Below, piece after piece: positions 52,711 through 60,638 of a stretch of 64,000 bases of DNA (position 1 is its first letter; each line of letters begins with the position of its first letter). The stretch comes from an uncultured Dokdonia sp. GTDB lineage: Bacteria > Bacteroidota > Bacteroidia > Flavobacteriales > Flavobacteriaceae. The notes beneath the pieces were generated by a model that was given only the letters and a program-made list of their open reading frames with translations, did no database searches and was not told where the DNA came from. The position numbers and the translations under genes are program-made. The DNA lies in NCBI GenBank assembly GCA_947503305.1, contig CANNDF010000005.1, forward strand, positions 248,001 through 312,000, written 5' to 3'.

Positions 52711-53253
52711 ATGAAATATTTAAAATACATCCTTGGAATTTTAACCGTCTTAGTTATTGGATTTTTCCTTTTAGGAGTAATTAAATCTGAATTATCTTAT
52801 GAATGCGAAGTAATGGTCGACAAGTCATTAGCTGAATCTTGGTCAGTTAGTCAGGATGAAGAAAAAATGTCTGACTGGTTAGAAGGGTTTCAGAAAATTG
52901 AACAAGTAAGTGGCTCTCCTAATACAGTAGGCGCAGTAGCAGATATATATTTTGTCACTGATGGACAAGAGATGACTATTCGAGAAACAATTACTGAAAT
53001 CGTTCCGAACGAATCTGTATCTATGCTGTTTACATCTGATTTTATGGATATGGATTATAAACTAACTATGGAGTCAATCGACGGAAAAACAAAAATTAAT
53101 TCAAGTACTACTTGTAAAGGAAATGGAATGGTTTCGAAGTCTTTAATAGCTTTGATGGGAAATTCTATGGAGACACAAGAGAAAACAAATCTTTCTAGCC
53201 TTAAAAAAACTATTGAACAAAACTCTAAAAACTATTTTTCTACAGAAAACTAA
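52711..53253 (+). CDS. Membrane-anchored SRPBCC-family protein
   Basis: From the ATG at 52711 the product has 180 residues: an N-terminal membrane helix (YILGILTVLVIGFFLLGVI) and a START-like domain, ELSYECEVMVDKSLAESWSVSQDEEKMSDWLEGFQKIEQVSG, ending with the helix MGNSMETQEKTNLSSLKKTIEQN. The longer frame from 52651 is less plausible. It probably binds a hydrophobic ligand at the membrane. It is the last unit of the cassette-like array. Confidence 0.65.
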   Translation: MKYLKYILGILTVLVIGFFLLGVIKSELSYECEVMVDKSLAESWSVSQDEEKMSDWLEGFQKIEQVSGSPNTVGAVADIYFVTDGQEMTIRETITEIVPNESVSMLFTSDFMDMDYKLTMESIDGKTKINSSTTCKGNGMVSKSLIALMGNSMETQEKTNLSSLKKTIEQNSKNYFSTEN

Positions 53254-53263
53254 CTTATGTACA

Positions 53264-53397
53264 ACTAAAGCCAACAACGGGTATAGCTCATTGCTTCTGA
53301 ATCTCCTCTCGGAAATCCTTGCTACTGAACTTTGGGTTCGTGATTTTTGCTAACTTACTTCCTAAACACTACCAACCATACACAAGCACGTTATAAC
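53264..53397 (+). repeat. Cassette-type spacer element B10
   Basis: It lies 10 bp after a stop codon and begins ACAACTAAAGCCAACAACGGGTATAG. The right half, from TTTTTGCTAACTTA through CTAAACACTACCAACCATACAC, is almost identical to that of element B5. AACGGGTATAG pairs with CATACACAAGCACGTT. No gene follows directly, so this may be the end of the array. Confidence 0.65.
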
Positions 53398-53602
53398 ACA
53401 TTAGAAAAAATGAATGGGGCGTTACTATTTATGGCGACCTCAAATCCTTTGATATTCTCAAGTTAATTTAGGGAAAAATAGGCTTACAAAGACGAGACTA
53501 AATAGCCTATATATTACCAAAATTATACTCAACAAAAATATTAATCCATTCACAGAACGCTACACCTTTTTAGGATCCTAGAGGGCATTATATAAACTCA
53601 TT
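53398..53602. other. Intergenic region after the last spacer element
   Basis: The rest of the 414-bp gap before the tRNA holds no gene. I see no further repeat except the terminator near its right end. Confidence 0.4.
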
Positions 53603-53644
53603 AAAAACAAAAAACACTGTCAACTAGTCTGTTAACAGTGTTTT
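53603..53644 (-). terminator. Rho-independent terminator of tRNA-Pro(TGG)
   Basis: AAAACACTGT and ACAGTGTTTT form a 10-bp stem (53611-53644), followed on the minus strand by TTGTTTTTAA. It lies 24 bp after the tRNA end and may work on both strands. Confidence 0.75.
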
Positions 53645-53667
53645 GATATCACTTGTAAAGTGGTTTG

Positions 53668-53742
53668 TCGGGGTGGCAGGATTCGAACCTGCGACCTCCG
53701 CGTCCCAAACGCGGCGCGATAACCGGGCTACGCTACACCCCG
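53668..53742 (-). tRNA. tRNA-Pro (anticodon TGG)
   Basis: The minus strand gives a complete 75-nt tRNA with acceptor stem CGGGGTG/CACCCCG and discriminator A, T-arm GGTTCGAATCC and anticodon arm CGCG-TTTGGGA-CGCG with anticodon TGG, reading proline CCA/CCG and related codons. CCA is not encoded. Its promoter and terminator resemble those of the other tRNA-Pro gene at 18.5 kb. Confidence 0.95.
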
Positions 53743-53761
53743 AATCGGTGTTTTGCGGGTG

Positions 53762-53769
53762 CAAATATA
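53762..53769 (-). promoter_or_regulatory. -7 element of tRNA-Pro(TGG)
   Basis: TATATTTG on the minus strand, 19 bp upstream of the tRNA 5' end, is the same -7 element as for the other tRNA-Pro. The -33 element is not clear. Confidence 0.5.
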
Positions 53770-53869
53770 CTATATAATTCCATTACTATTTATATAAATT
53801 ACAATAAAAATGATTACAAAAATAAATGGGGGCTTTTGGTTATCTTAGAGCAGTATCAAGAGACATCTT

Positions 53870-55297
53870 ATGAAGCCTATTTTTATACTTACTATCTGCT
53901 TAACTACGGTGCTTCACGCACAATATACACCTACCTTTGACTATGCGCAATTTGAGTCCAATGGAGTGGTCCTTCCCTACCGTATTTTAAAACCTGTAGA
54001 CTTTGATCCTTCTCAAAAATATCCACTCCATCTTTTTTTACATGGGAGTGGTGAAAAAGGTACTGATAATGAGCTACAACTCACACATGGGAGCCAGCTT
54101 TTTATAGAGCAGAGTAAAAACCACCCTGCAATTGTTATTTTTCCGCAATGCCCTACAGATGATAGTTGGTCTCCAGCTACCTGGAATGGAAATACAAGCG
54201 GACGCATGTATACTTTTTATGAAGACCGTCCTCCTACCAAGGCACTGAGTAAGGTCATCCAACTCATGGATCGTTTGGCAGAAGAACCGTATGTAGATAC
54301 GAGCCGTATTTATGTATCTGGCCTTTCTAATGGCGGGATGGGGACTTTTGAGATTTTACGGCATCGGCCAGAGCTATTTGCTGCTGCTACGCCTATATGC
54401 GGAGGCGCACACCCGAGGTCGGTACTCAAATGGGCACAACATACTCCTACATGGATTTTTCATGGTGAAGATGATACTATAGTCCCTGCTATTTATTCTA
54501 AAACAATGGTCGAAGCGCTTATCCAGAACGGTATCGAACCCCGATTTACACTCTATCCCGGAGTAGGTCATAATAGCTGGGAGAATGTTTTCGCGGAAGC
54601 GGACTTCTTACCCTGGATCTACAGACAGCATAAAACACCAAAAGAAGCTGGGAATCAATGGGAGTTTTTAAAATACAACGAGCGTGCCCTTTTAGGAAGA
54701 TACCGTACAGAAAATGAAGCTTTACCTCCTCCTAAACCTGATGAAAACCGCATAGTATTCATGGGGAATTCGATCACCGAAGGATGGAAAGATACCCATC
54801 CGGAATTCTGGCAAGAACACCCGCAATATATCAATAGAGGGTATGGTGGTCACACATCGTTTCAGATGCTATTACGGTTTCGGGCAGATGTGATAGCTCT
54901 CAAGCCCAAAGCTGTCGTAATCCTTGCAGGGACCAATGACATTGCCGGAAATACGGGGGTTACTTCTATAGATACTGTAGCGCAAATGATTTACTCCATG
55001 GCAGAACTTGCACAACAACATGATATCAAGGTGGTTCTTGCTTCTGTACTCCCTACTTCTGATTATATATGGAGACAGGGATTGGAACCTGCTCATAAAA
55101 TTATTGCTCTTAATGCATTGATCAAAGCTTATGCAAAGGAAAACGGGCATACGTATCTGGATTACCATACGACCATGAAAAATTCCCAAGGGGGATTACA
55201 AGCGAGTTATACCTATGATGGTACACATTGTACCAAGGAGGGGTATCTCGTCATGGAAACCCTAGTCCAGCAAGCTATTCAAAATGTATTGAAGTAA
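53870..55297 (+). CDS. Bifunctional esterase: PHB-depolymerase-like hydrolase fused to GDSL/SGNH lipase
   Basis: The 475-residue secreted protein (signal peptide about 1-18) has two hydrolase domains. The first (20-255) is alpha/beta with LHGSGEKG, the nucleophile elbow GLSNGG (Ser153), Asp202 and His234. The second (290-475) is SGNH with GNSITEGW (Ser301), the GTND block and the DGTH triad motif near the end. This pair resembles carbohydrate esterases that deacetylate or deacylate plant or algal polysaccharides. The substrate is inferred only. Confidence 0.85.
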   Translation: MKPIFILTICLTTVLHAQYTPTFDYAQFESNGVVLPYRILKPVDFDPSQKYPLHLFLHGSGEKGTDNELQLTHGSQLFIEQSKNHPAIVIFPQCPTDDSWSPATWNGNTSGRMYTFYEDRPPTKALSKVIQLMDRLAEEPYVDTSRIYVSGLSNGGMGTFEILRHRPELFAAATPICGGAHPRSVLKWAQHTPTWIFHGEDDTIVPAIYSKTMVEALIQNGIEPRFTLYPGVGHNSWENVFAEADFLPWIYRQHKTPKEAGNQWEFLKYNERALLGRYRTENEALPPPKPDENRIVFMGNSITEGWKDTHPEFWQEHPQYINRGYGGHTSFQMLLRFRADVIALKPKAVVILAGTNDIAGNTGVTSIDTVAQMIYSMAELAQQHDIKVVLASVLPTSDYIWRQGLEPAHKIIALNALIKAYAKENGHTYLDYHTTMKNSQGGLQASYTYDGTHCTKEGYLVMETLVQQAIQNVLK

Positions 55298-55330
55298 CCT
55301 ATAGTCCCCAACATAACTATAGGTTATTTT
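55294..55330. terminator. Terminator between convergent genes
   Basis: AACCTATAGT and ACTATAGGTT form a perfect 10-bp stem followed by ATTTT on the plus strand, between the esterase gene and the next minus-strand gene. Confidence 0.65.
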
Positions 55331-55339
55331 CAGATCTTC

Positions 55340-55603
55340 CTAAGTAAGCAAACGTTTTAAGTTTGATTTCCGGATTCTGAGGGCTTCATTTTTTTTTAAT
55401 TGCTCCTCGGCACAGGTAACAATATGTGCTTCTACACTTACATTTTCGACCTTGCCCTTCCATATAGGACTTAATGATTGTAAGGTATGCGCTTTGCCAT
55501 TTACAGTTTTGATTTTATGCACCTCAAAGTAATCTAGTATTTTGGTCACTGCACGCTTGCCAAGGATTAATCTAATCGCAATTCTGTCTTCTTCGGTAAT
55601 CAT
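55340..55603 (-). CDS. Small protein of unknown function
   Basis: The 87-residue protein contains RLILGKRAVTKILDYFEVHKIKTVNGKAHTLQSLSPIWKG and a basic C-terminus. It has no recognised domain. A helix followed by a basic tail could suggest nucleic-acid binding, but there is no support for that. It is divergent from the HTH gene that follows, with 145 bp between the starts. Confidence 0.5.
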   Translation of the reverse strand: MITEEDRIAIRLILGKRAVTKILDYFEVHKIKTVNGKAHTLQSLSPIWKGKVENVSVEAHIVTCAEEQLKKNEALRIRKSNLKRLLT

Positions 55604-55693
55604 ATAAAAGTATTATTGGTGTTGAGTATGTGTTTAATTACTTTTGTTAAGGTTTTTGTAAGTTTTTTATAAAAAATCGCTAACTCAAAAATA

Positions 55694-55724
55694 CAAAATA
55701 TATTTACTATTGCAAAATATTTTG
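55694..55724 (+). promoter_or_regulatory. Candidate operator of the HTH gene
   Basis: CAAAATAT is repeated at 55694 and 55713, 19 bp apart, and the second is part of a 12-bp palindrome CAAAATATTTTG. They flank a TACTATTG -7-like element. The position fits autoregulation by the HTH protein encoded immediately downstream. Confidence 0.4.
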
Positions 55725-55748
55725 TGTTTTCAATTAAATGCTAACACA

Positions 55749-56105
55749 ATGTCTAAGACTATTATAGATCGGATTTTGGCCATTCAAAAGCTAGAAGGAA
55801 TTACAAAGAATGCATTTGAAGCAAGTATAGGTAAATCATCGGGTTATTTGAAGCTTATGTCTAACAACGGAGGAAATCCAGGAGTCGATGTACTACTCAA
55901 ACTTATAGAGGTATACCCAAAATATTCGGTAGATTGGATTTTAAGTGGTAAAGGAACGCCCGAAAAAGAAATCGCATCTGCGTCAAATTCTATGGTAGAA
56001 GAAGGGGGATTGATCTATGGAAAAGACCCTTTTAAAGAAGTTTTACTGGATTATCTCAAAGACACAGACATAAAACTGGCTATTATAGACATTCTAAAAA
56101 AATAA
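55749..56105 (+). CDS. Small HTH-type DNA-binding protein (repressor-like)
   Basis: From the ATG at 55749 the protein has 118 residues and starts MSKTIIDRILAIQKLEGITKNAFEASIGKSSGYLKLMSNNGGNPGVDVLLKLIEVYPKYSVDWILSGKG, a helix-turn-helix pattern common for small XRE/phage-repressor-like proteins of Bacteroidota. The C-terminal 45 residues have no domain. No phage genes are near, so it may be a lone regulator. The gene precedes gcvT by about 108 bp. Confidence 0.65.
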   Translation: MSKTIIDRILAIQKLEGITKNAFEASIGKSSGYLKLMSNNGGNPGVDVLLKLIEVYPKYSVDWILSGKGTPEKEIASASNSMVEEGGLIYGKDPFKEVLLDYLKDTDIKLAIIDILKK

Positions 56106-56174
56106 CCTTTTCTTCCCACAGAGCTTGTTGCATTAAACTCTTAAAAATACCTCTACAAATACGCCCCCTTTTCA

Positions 56175-56182
56175 TACATTTG
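56175..56182 (+). promoter_or_regulatory. -7 element of gcvT
   Basis: TACATTTG matches TAnnTTTG exactly, 31 bp upstream of the gcvT start. A -33 element is not clear. I found no glycine riboswitch. Confidence 0.4.
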
Positions 56183-56213
56183 TGGTCAGAAAATAACAGG
56201 ATTTAAACACCGT

Positions 56214-57296
56214 ATGAAAAATACCGCTCTCACCTCAGTTCACGAAGCCTTAGGGGCAAAAATGGTTCCTTTTGCCGGATACAATATGCCTGTCTCGTAT
56301 GAAGGCGTAACTATAGAACACGAAACCGTACGTACCGGCGTTGGTGTTTTTGATGTATCACATATGGGCGAGTTTTTAATAAGTGGTGATGGTGCTCTGG
56401 CACTCTTACAACATATATGTTCTAATGATATTTCAAAAATAGGAGTGGGTGGTGCTCAGTATAACTGTCTTCCTAATGAAGAAGGTGGTATTGTAGATGA
56501 TTTGATAGTATACCGCATACGCGAAAAAGAATACCTGGCCGTAGTCAATGCTTCCAATATAGACAAAGATTGGGCATGGTTCAATACCCATAACCACTAT
56601 AATGCTACGCTAAAAAATATATCAGAAGATTTTTCATTGCTAGCCATCCAGGGCCCAAAAGCCGCCGCTGCTATGCAATCACTTACTACTGTAGATCTGG
56701 CAGGTATTAAGTTTTATACTTTTGAGATAGGCGCCTTTGCTGGTGCCGAACATGTGATTATAAGTGCTACAGGATATACAGGAAGTGGTGGTTTTGAAAT
56801 ATACTGCCATAACAAAGATGTCGCTATGATCTGGGAAAATGTCTTTAAAGCAGGTGCAAACTGGGGGATCAAACCCATAGGGCTTGCGGCGCGAGATACC
56901 CTACGTCTGGAAATGGGGTATTGTCTATATGGTAATGATATAGATGATACTACCTCTCCTCTGGAAGCTGGATTGGGATGGGTTACCAAGTTTACAAAAG
57001 ACTTTGTAAACTCAGAAAACCTAAAAGCACAAAAAGAAGCTGGAGTTACCCGAAGACTGGTAGGGTTTGTACTCGATGAGCGTGGTATCCCTCGTCAGGG
57101 TTATGATATCGTAGACGAAGAAGGTACTAAAATAGGGCATGTCACCTCTGGAACTATGGGACCTTCTGTAGAAAAAGGAATCGGGATGGGGTATGTACAA
57201 ACCACGCATACTAAAGCCGATTCAAAAATATACATACAAATACGTAAGAAAACCATACCTGCAACCGTTGTAAAAACACCATTTTATAAAGGGTAA
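56214..57296 (+). CDS. gcvT: Aminomethyltransferase, T-protein of the glycine cleavage system
   Basis: The 360-residue protein is full length for Gcv[21 protein letters not shown] at the start, [45 protein letters not shown] and [18 protein letters not shown] in the typical order. It transfers the aminomethyl group to tetrahydrofolate, releasing ammonia, in the cytoplasm. Other glycine cleavage genes are not in the window. It is followed by an epimerase-like gene about 75 bp downstream. Confidence 0.95.
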   Translation: MKNTALTSVHEALGAKMVPFAGYNMPVSYEGVTIEHETVRTGVGVFDVSHMGEFLISGDGALALLQHICSNDISKIGVGGAQYNCLPNEEGGIVDDLIVYRIREKEYLAVVNASNIDKDWAWFNTHNHYNATLKNISEDFSLLAIQGPKAAAAMQSLTTVDLAGIKFYTFEIGAFAGAEHVIISATGYTGSGGFEIYCHNKDVAMIWENVFKAGANWGIKPIGLAARDTLRLEMGYCLYGNDIDDTTSPLEAGLGWVTKFTKDFVNSENLKAQKEAGVTRRLVGFVLDERGIPRQGYDIVDEEGTKIGHVTSGTMGPSVEKGIGMGYVQTTHTKADSKIYIQIRKKTIPATVVKTPFYKG

Positions 57297-57370
57297 TATC
57301 TACGAACACATGTGACAGAATCTGGTATATTCTTCCAGAAAATATCGACCAATACACATATAATAGTTAA

Positions 57371-58210
57371 GGTATCGCATACAAGAAATCAAAAGAAAAA
57401 ATCCTTATCCTTGGCGCCAGTGGCTTCATAGGCAATGCCTTATACAAAGAGTTATATAGGTATTACGAAACCTATGGCACCTATCACTCGGGGAATATCT
57501 ATAGTGACAACAGGCATTTTTTTAGGTTTGATCTCATGAATGATGACGTATATGAGCTACTTAAAAAAATACGGCCTTCTGTTATTATCTCTGCATTACG
57601 AGGTCCCTTTCCAGCACAGCTGGAAGCCCATGAACTTATGGTAGACTATGCAAAAATGAGTGGTACCAGGCTTATCTTTTTGTCTAGTGCCAATGTATTT
57701 GATGCCTTCTCCCACTACCCTAGTTACGAGCATGATAAAACGCTCTCTGAAAGTATCTACGGTAAGCTCAAAATACGATGTGAAACCCATATCATGAGAC
57801 ACTTACCCGAAAAACAATACGCCATTGTACGTCTCCCAATGGTTTTTGGAGTGCAATCACCACGCCTCTCAGAAATAAAAAATAATCTTTTACTCAATGA
57901 TCCTATAGAAGTATTTCCGCATTTGATTATCAATACTACTACCGATTCAAAATGCAGTCAACAGCTACATTATATCATCAATCGGAAGCGGTACGGGATT
58001 TTCCATCTGGGAAGTACCGATTTAATTCATCACAAAGAGTTTGTGCATGATCTGGTCACCATGCTCGACTTGGATCATAAACCTATCTATAAAAATGTAT
58101 ATACCAGCAATTTTGATAGATACCTTGCGGTTCTTCCCAGAGACAACAAACTCCCAAAACACCTGAGCATTACCAATGAAGAAGTTGTACTGGGCAGTAA
58201 AAAGCTATAA
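57371..58210 (+). CDS. NAD(P)-binding epimerase/dTDP-rhamnose reductase-like protein without a normal start codon
   Basis: The frame is open from 57371, after a stop at 57368, and codes for the Rossmann motif ILILGASGFIGNALYKEL (from 57401), then HFFRFDLMNDDVYELLKKIRPSVIISALRG and FLSSANVFDAFSHYPSYEHDKT, the pattern of SDR-type sugar-nucleotide enzymes. No ATG, GTG or TTG precedes the Rossmann motif. The first ATG at 57536 would remove it. Either an ATC/ATA-type start is used or the start codon has been lost and the gene is decaying. Confidence 0.6.
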   Translation, partial: GIAYKKSKEKILILGASGFIGNALYKELYRYYETYGTYHSGNIYSDNRHFFRFDLMNDDVYELLKKIRPSVIISALRGPFPAQLEAHELMVDYAKMSGTRLIFLSSANVFDAFSHYPSYEHDKTLSESIYGKLKIRCETHIMRHLPEKQYAIVRLPMVFGVQSPRLSEIKNNLLLNDPIEVFPHLIINTTTDSKCSQQLHYIINRKRYGIFHLGSTDLIHHKEFVHDLVTMLDLDHKPIYKNVYTSNFDRYLAVLPRDNKLPKHLSITNEEVVLGSKKL

Positions 58211-58260
58211 TGCTTTAAAATAAAGAATACGCACCTACAATCTTAAATTATTCTTGATTT

Positions 58261-58273
58261 CGCTTTCGCGAAA
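58261..58273. repeat. Dispersed palindrome, partial copy 8
   Basis: CGCTTTCGCGAAA preserves 13 bp of the 16-bp palindrome, followed by A instead of GCG. It lies in the 255-bp gap before the propeller-like lipoprotein gene. Confidence 0.5.
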
Positions 58274-58465
58274 AAATACTTTTCTTCTTACTGAAAATCA
58301 AAACCTAAGTACAAAGAATAAGCAAAGCAAAACCGTTTTTTGAAACTATAAAAGAATAGATTTATAGACAACACAAAATTGTATTGACATATCATTCCTA
58401 AAATGATTACCTTTTAAAACGCTAAGATTCTTTATAAATAACAGGTATCTATTCTAAAAAATATA

Positions 58466-58768
58466 ATGGTACAAAAACTAGTCTATCAAGCTCTTTTTCT
58501 CACCTTGACAGTAGGATTTACATCATGTAACGGACAGATTCAAAAAGAAACCTATAAAGAAAAAGTAGCTACATCAAAAACAAAAATCACCGAGCACCCT
58601 AGACTTATAAAAACACAAGGGTCACTCGAAGGAGATAATGTACACAGCAACCTTCAGGACAAAACAGGAAAGCTTTGGTTTGGTCCTATCAATGGAAAGC
58701 TTTGTGTAAGGACGAGAAATACAGGCCCATACCATTTTGATGGAAATACATTTGTAAATTTTGCATAA
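58466..58768 (+). CDS. Small lipoprotein with one propeller-like blade
   Basis: The 100-residue protein has a lipobox (FTSC) and a single region LQDKTGKLWFGPINGKLCVRTRNTGPYHFDGNTFVNFA, resembling one blade of the two-component-regulator propeller family, which normally repeats many times in large sensors. It might be the remaining fragment of a larger protein or a small autonomous protein. Confidence 0.55.
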   Translation: MVQKLVYQALFLTLTVGFTSCNGQIQKETYKEKVATSKTKITEHPRLIKTQGSLEGDNVHSNLQDKTGKLWFGPINGKLCVRTRNTGPYHFDGNTFVNFA

Positions 58769-58825
58769 AAAACCATATTACCCACAACAAACAACTAACA
58801 GTATATCAAATAAAATAGTAAAAGT

Positions 58826-59179
58826 ATGTTAACCGATATTCATCCTAAACTCCCCATGCGTGACAAAAATGTGACAAGAGCATTTTATACAAAAATGGGA
58901 TTTACAGAATTTGGAACCGTCGACTATGAGGGTTATTTAATGTTGGAAAAAGATCAAATTCAAATTCACTTCTTTGAATTTAAAACCATTGACCCAAAAG
59001 AAAATTATGGACAAATATATATTAGAACAAACTCCATTGATGATTTTTACCAAACTCTCATAGATAAAAACATAAGTATTCACCCAAATGGAAAATTAGA
59101 ATCCAAACCTTGGGGTCAAAAAGAATTCTCTATACTTGATCCAGATAGCAACCTATTGACATTTGGACAAAATAGTTAA
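58826..59179 (+). CDS. VOC-family (bleomycin-resistance-like) protein
   Basis: The 117-residue protein has LTDIHPKLPMRDKNVTRAFYTKMGFTEFGTVDYEGYLMLEKDQIQIHFFEF at the start and WGQKEFSILDPDSNLLTFGQ at the end, the pattern of bleomycin-binding and glyoxalase-like proteins. It starts 57 bp after the lipoprotein gene; the DinB gene begins 2 bp after its stop. The ligand is unknown. Confidence 0.8.
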   Translation: MLTDIHPKLPMRDKNVTRAFYTKMGFTEFGTVDYEGYLMLEKDQIQIHFFEFKTIDPKENYGQIYIRTNSIDDFYQTLIDKNISIHPNGKLESKPWGQKEFSILDPDSNLLTFGQNS

Positions 59180-59180
59180 A

Positions 59181-59675
59181 ATGAAATACCAAATAGCATC
59201 TATTATCCAACAGTTAGAAGACGTTCAATATGGAAAATTATGGATCGGGAGCACATTCAGTAGTAAGCTAGATCAAATAAATGAACAGTCTGTATTTTTA
59301 AGACCACATAAAAATTTACATAGTATTGCAGAGATCGTATCACATTTGACCTTATGGAGGAAGGAAACTATTTTAAAAATTCAGACAGGAACAGGAAGTA
59401 AAACAGACGATTGTGAAGAAAATTGGTTAGCCAGTGAAGTGCTTAAAATTAAAGGATGGGCAACCATTAAATCGGAATATGATACTACACTTTCCGAATT
59501 GATTAGGTTATTAAAATCAAAAGATGATACTTTCTTAAACGAGTTATATTATGATACCGATTTTAAAGGTACTTATGAATATCGTTTCGTCATTCAAGGA
59601 ATGCTACATCACGACATATATCATTTAGGACAACTGGGTATTATCATAAAATATTTGAAGGAAGAACAAGAGTAA
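59181..59675 (+). CDS. DinB-family protein
   Basis: Starting at the ATG at 59181, the protein has 164 residues and the four-helix DinB-like pattern: KYQIASIIQQLEDVQYGKLWIG, RPHKNLHSIAEIVSHLTLWRKETILKIQTG and VIQGMLHHDIYHLGQLGIIIKYL. The His residues (SH, MLHHDIYHLGQ) are the probable metal ligands. DinB-like proteins bind metal and may act as thiol transferases. It is almost contiguous with the VOC gene. Confidence 0.8.
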   Translation: MKYQIASIIQQLEDVQYGKLWIGSTFSSKLDQINEQSVFLRPHKNLHSIAEIVSHLTLWRKETILKIQTGTGSKTDDCEENWLASEVLKIKGWATIKSEYDTTLSELIRLLKSKDDTFLNELYYDTDFKGTYEYRFVIQGMLHHDIYHLGQLGIIIKYLKEEQE

Positions 59676-59729
59676 ATATGCAAAAGCATATTACAAAATG
59701 TATAATACGGTAAAATAGGGCATTTAATT

Positions 59730-60374
59730 ATGAATTATAAAGACATCACAAAAGAAGACCTCATTACATACAGAGGTTACCGTAAAGATATCTATGGAGA
59801 TAAATTCTCGCTTTATATCTCTAATTATCCTATAAATGCACAGTATCTAAAAACAAGAATTGGAAATTCAGAACATGTCCTCGCAGAACTATGTTGCAGT
59901 GTCGGAGTTACATTAGAATATCTGGCTCCCGGTTTTAAAAAAATTATTGGAGTAGATTTTGATAAAGATGTGTTAGACACCTGCAAAGAAAATCTAAAGC
60001 AATCTGGCTGTACGACTACATCAGAGCTTATCTTAGGTGATGTATTTGAAGATACCATTTTAAAAAATATCAACGCAGATATTGTAATCTATGATATTCC
60101 ATTCTGGTATCCACACAAACAAGAAAATCAGGGAAATCTACTGGACAAAAACCCTCCCCTAAAAAAAATAATAGAAAAAATAAGGACCTATATAACTGAA
60201 AATATCATCATCTTTTCACCCCCCGAATGGGACTATGATTACTTTTCAGAAAAATTGGGAATTATAGAATATGAACAAGTATTCATAGATGGATTACATA
60301 ACCGAAATCAAATTTACTTAGGTACATTAATACAGAAAAAAGGGAGAACAAAAATTGAATTAAGCAGTAAGTAA
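59730..60374 (+). CDS. SAM-dependent methyltransferase, TGS1/RNA-cap-MT-like
   Basis: The 214-residue protein has a class I MT fold: VLAELCCSVGVTLEYLAPGFKKIIGVDFDKDVLDTCKENLKQSG, then LGDVFEDTILKNINADIVIYDIPFW, where DIPFW resembles the DPPW motif of the trimethylguanosine synthase-like group. The substrate could be RNA or a small molecule. It follows the DinB gene after 54 bp and may be cotranscribed with it. Confidence 0.7.
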   Translation: MNYKDITKEDLITYRGYRKDIYGDKFSLYISNYPINAQYLKTRIGNSEHVLAELCCSVGVTLEYLAPGFKKIIGVDFDKDVLDTCKENLKQSGCTTTSELILGDVFEDTILKNINADIVIYDIPFWYPHKQENQGNLLDKNPPLKKIIEKIRTYITENIIIFSPPEWDYDYFSEKLGIIEYEQVFIDGLHNRNQIYLGTLIQKKGRTKIELSSK

Positions 60375-60638
60375 CTGGCTTCATACTCCATAGTATATCT
60401 TTTGTATTGAATAGTAGGTCCCCTTGGGTTAAACTAACTACCACATAAAGACCACCTTTAAAACCTTCATATAAAACTGCTACTTTTCTATTATCTTTGT
60501 ATCGTCTAAAATTTAGGACAATTATAGTGGCTATTTTTAGCTATTATTCCGTTAGGAATACTACAACAAAACGTCTTATACTACTTTTATAACCTATCAA
60601 ATTTAATACATAGTACACCCTATCTAAAGGTGAAACGT

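Noticed and set aside
42653-53397. CRISPR array interpretation of the repeated spacers
   Set aside because: The units between repeats are protein-coding genes of hundreds of bases, repeats are imperfect inverted repeats of about 60-140 bp, and no cas genes are present.
42653-53397. Interpretation of the spacers as simple rho-independent terminators
   Set aside because: They are too long, have no T-tract, and share conserved ends and arms; simple terminators in this window are much shorter.
53665-53940. 91-residue plus-strand reading frame beginning MSGWQDSNLRPPRPKRGA
   Set aside because: It lies over the antisense of the tRNA-Pro(TGG) gene, a well-known source of false annotations.
56105-56213. 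Glycine riboswitch upstream of gcvT
   Set aside because: The 108-bp gap shows a -7 element but no tandem glycine-aptamer features.
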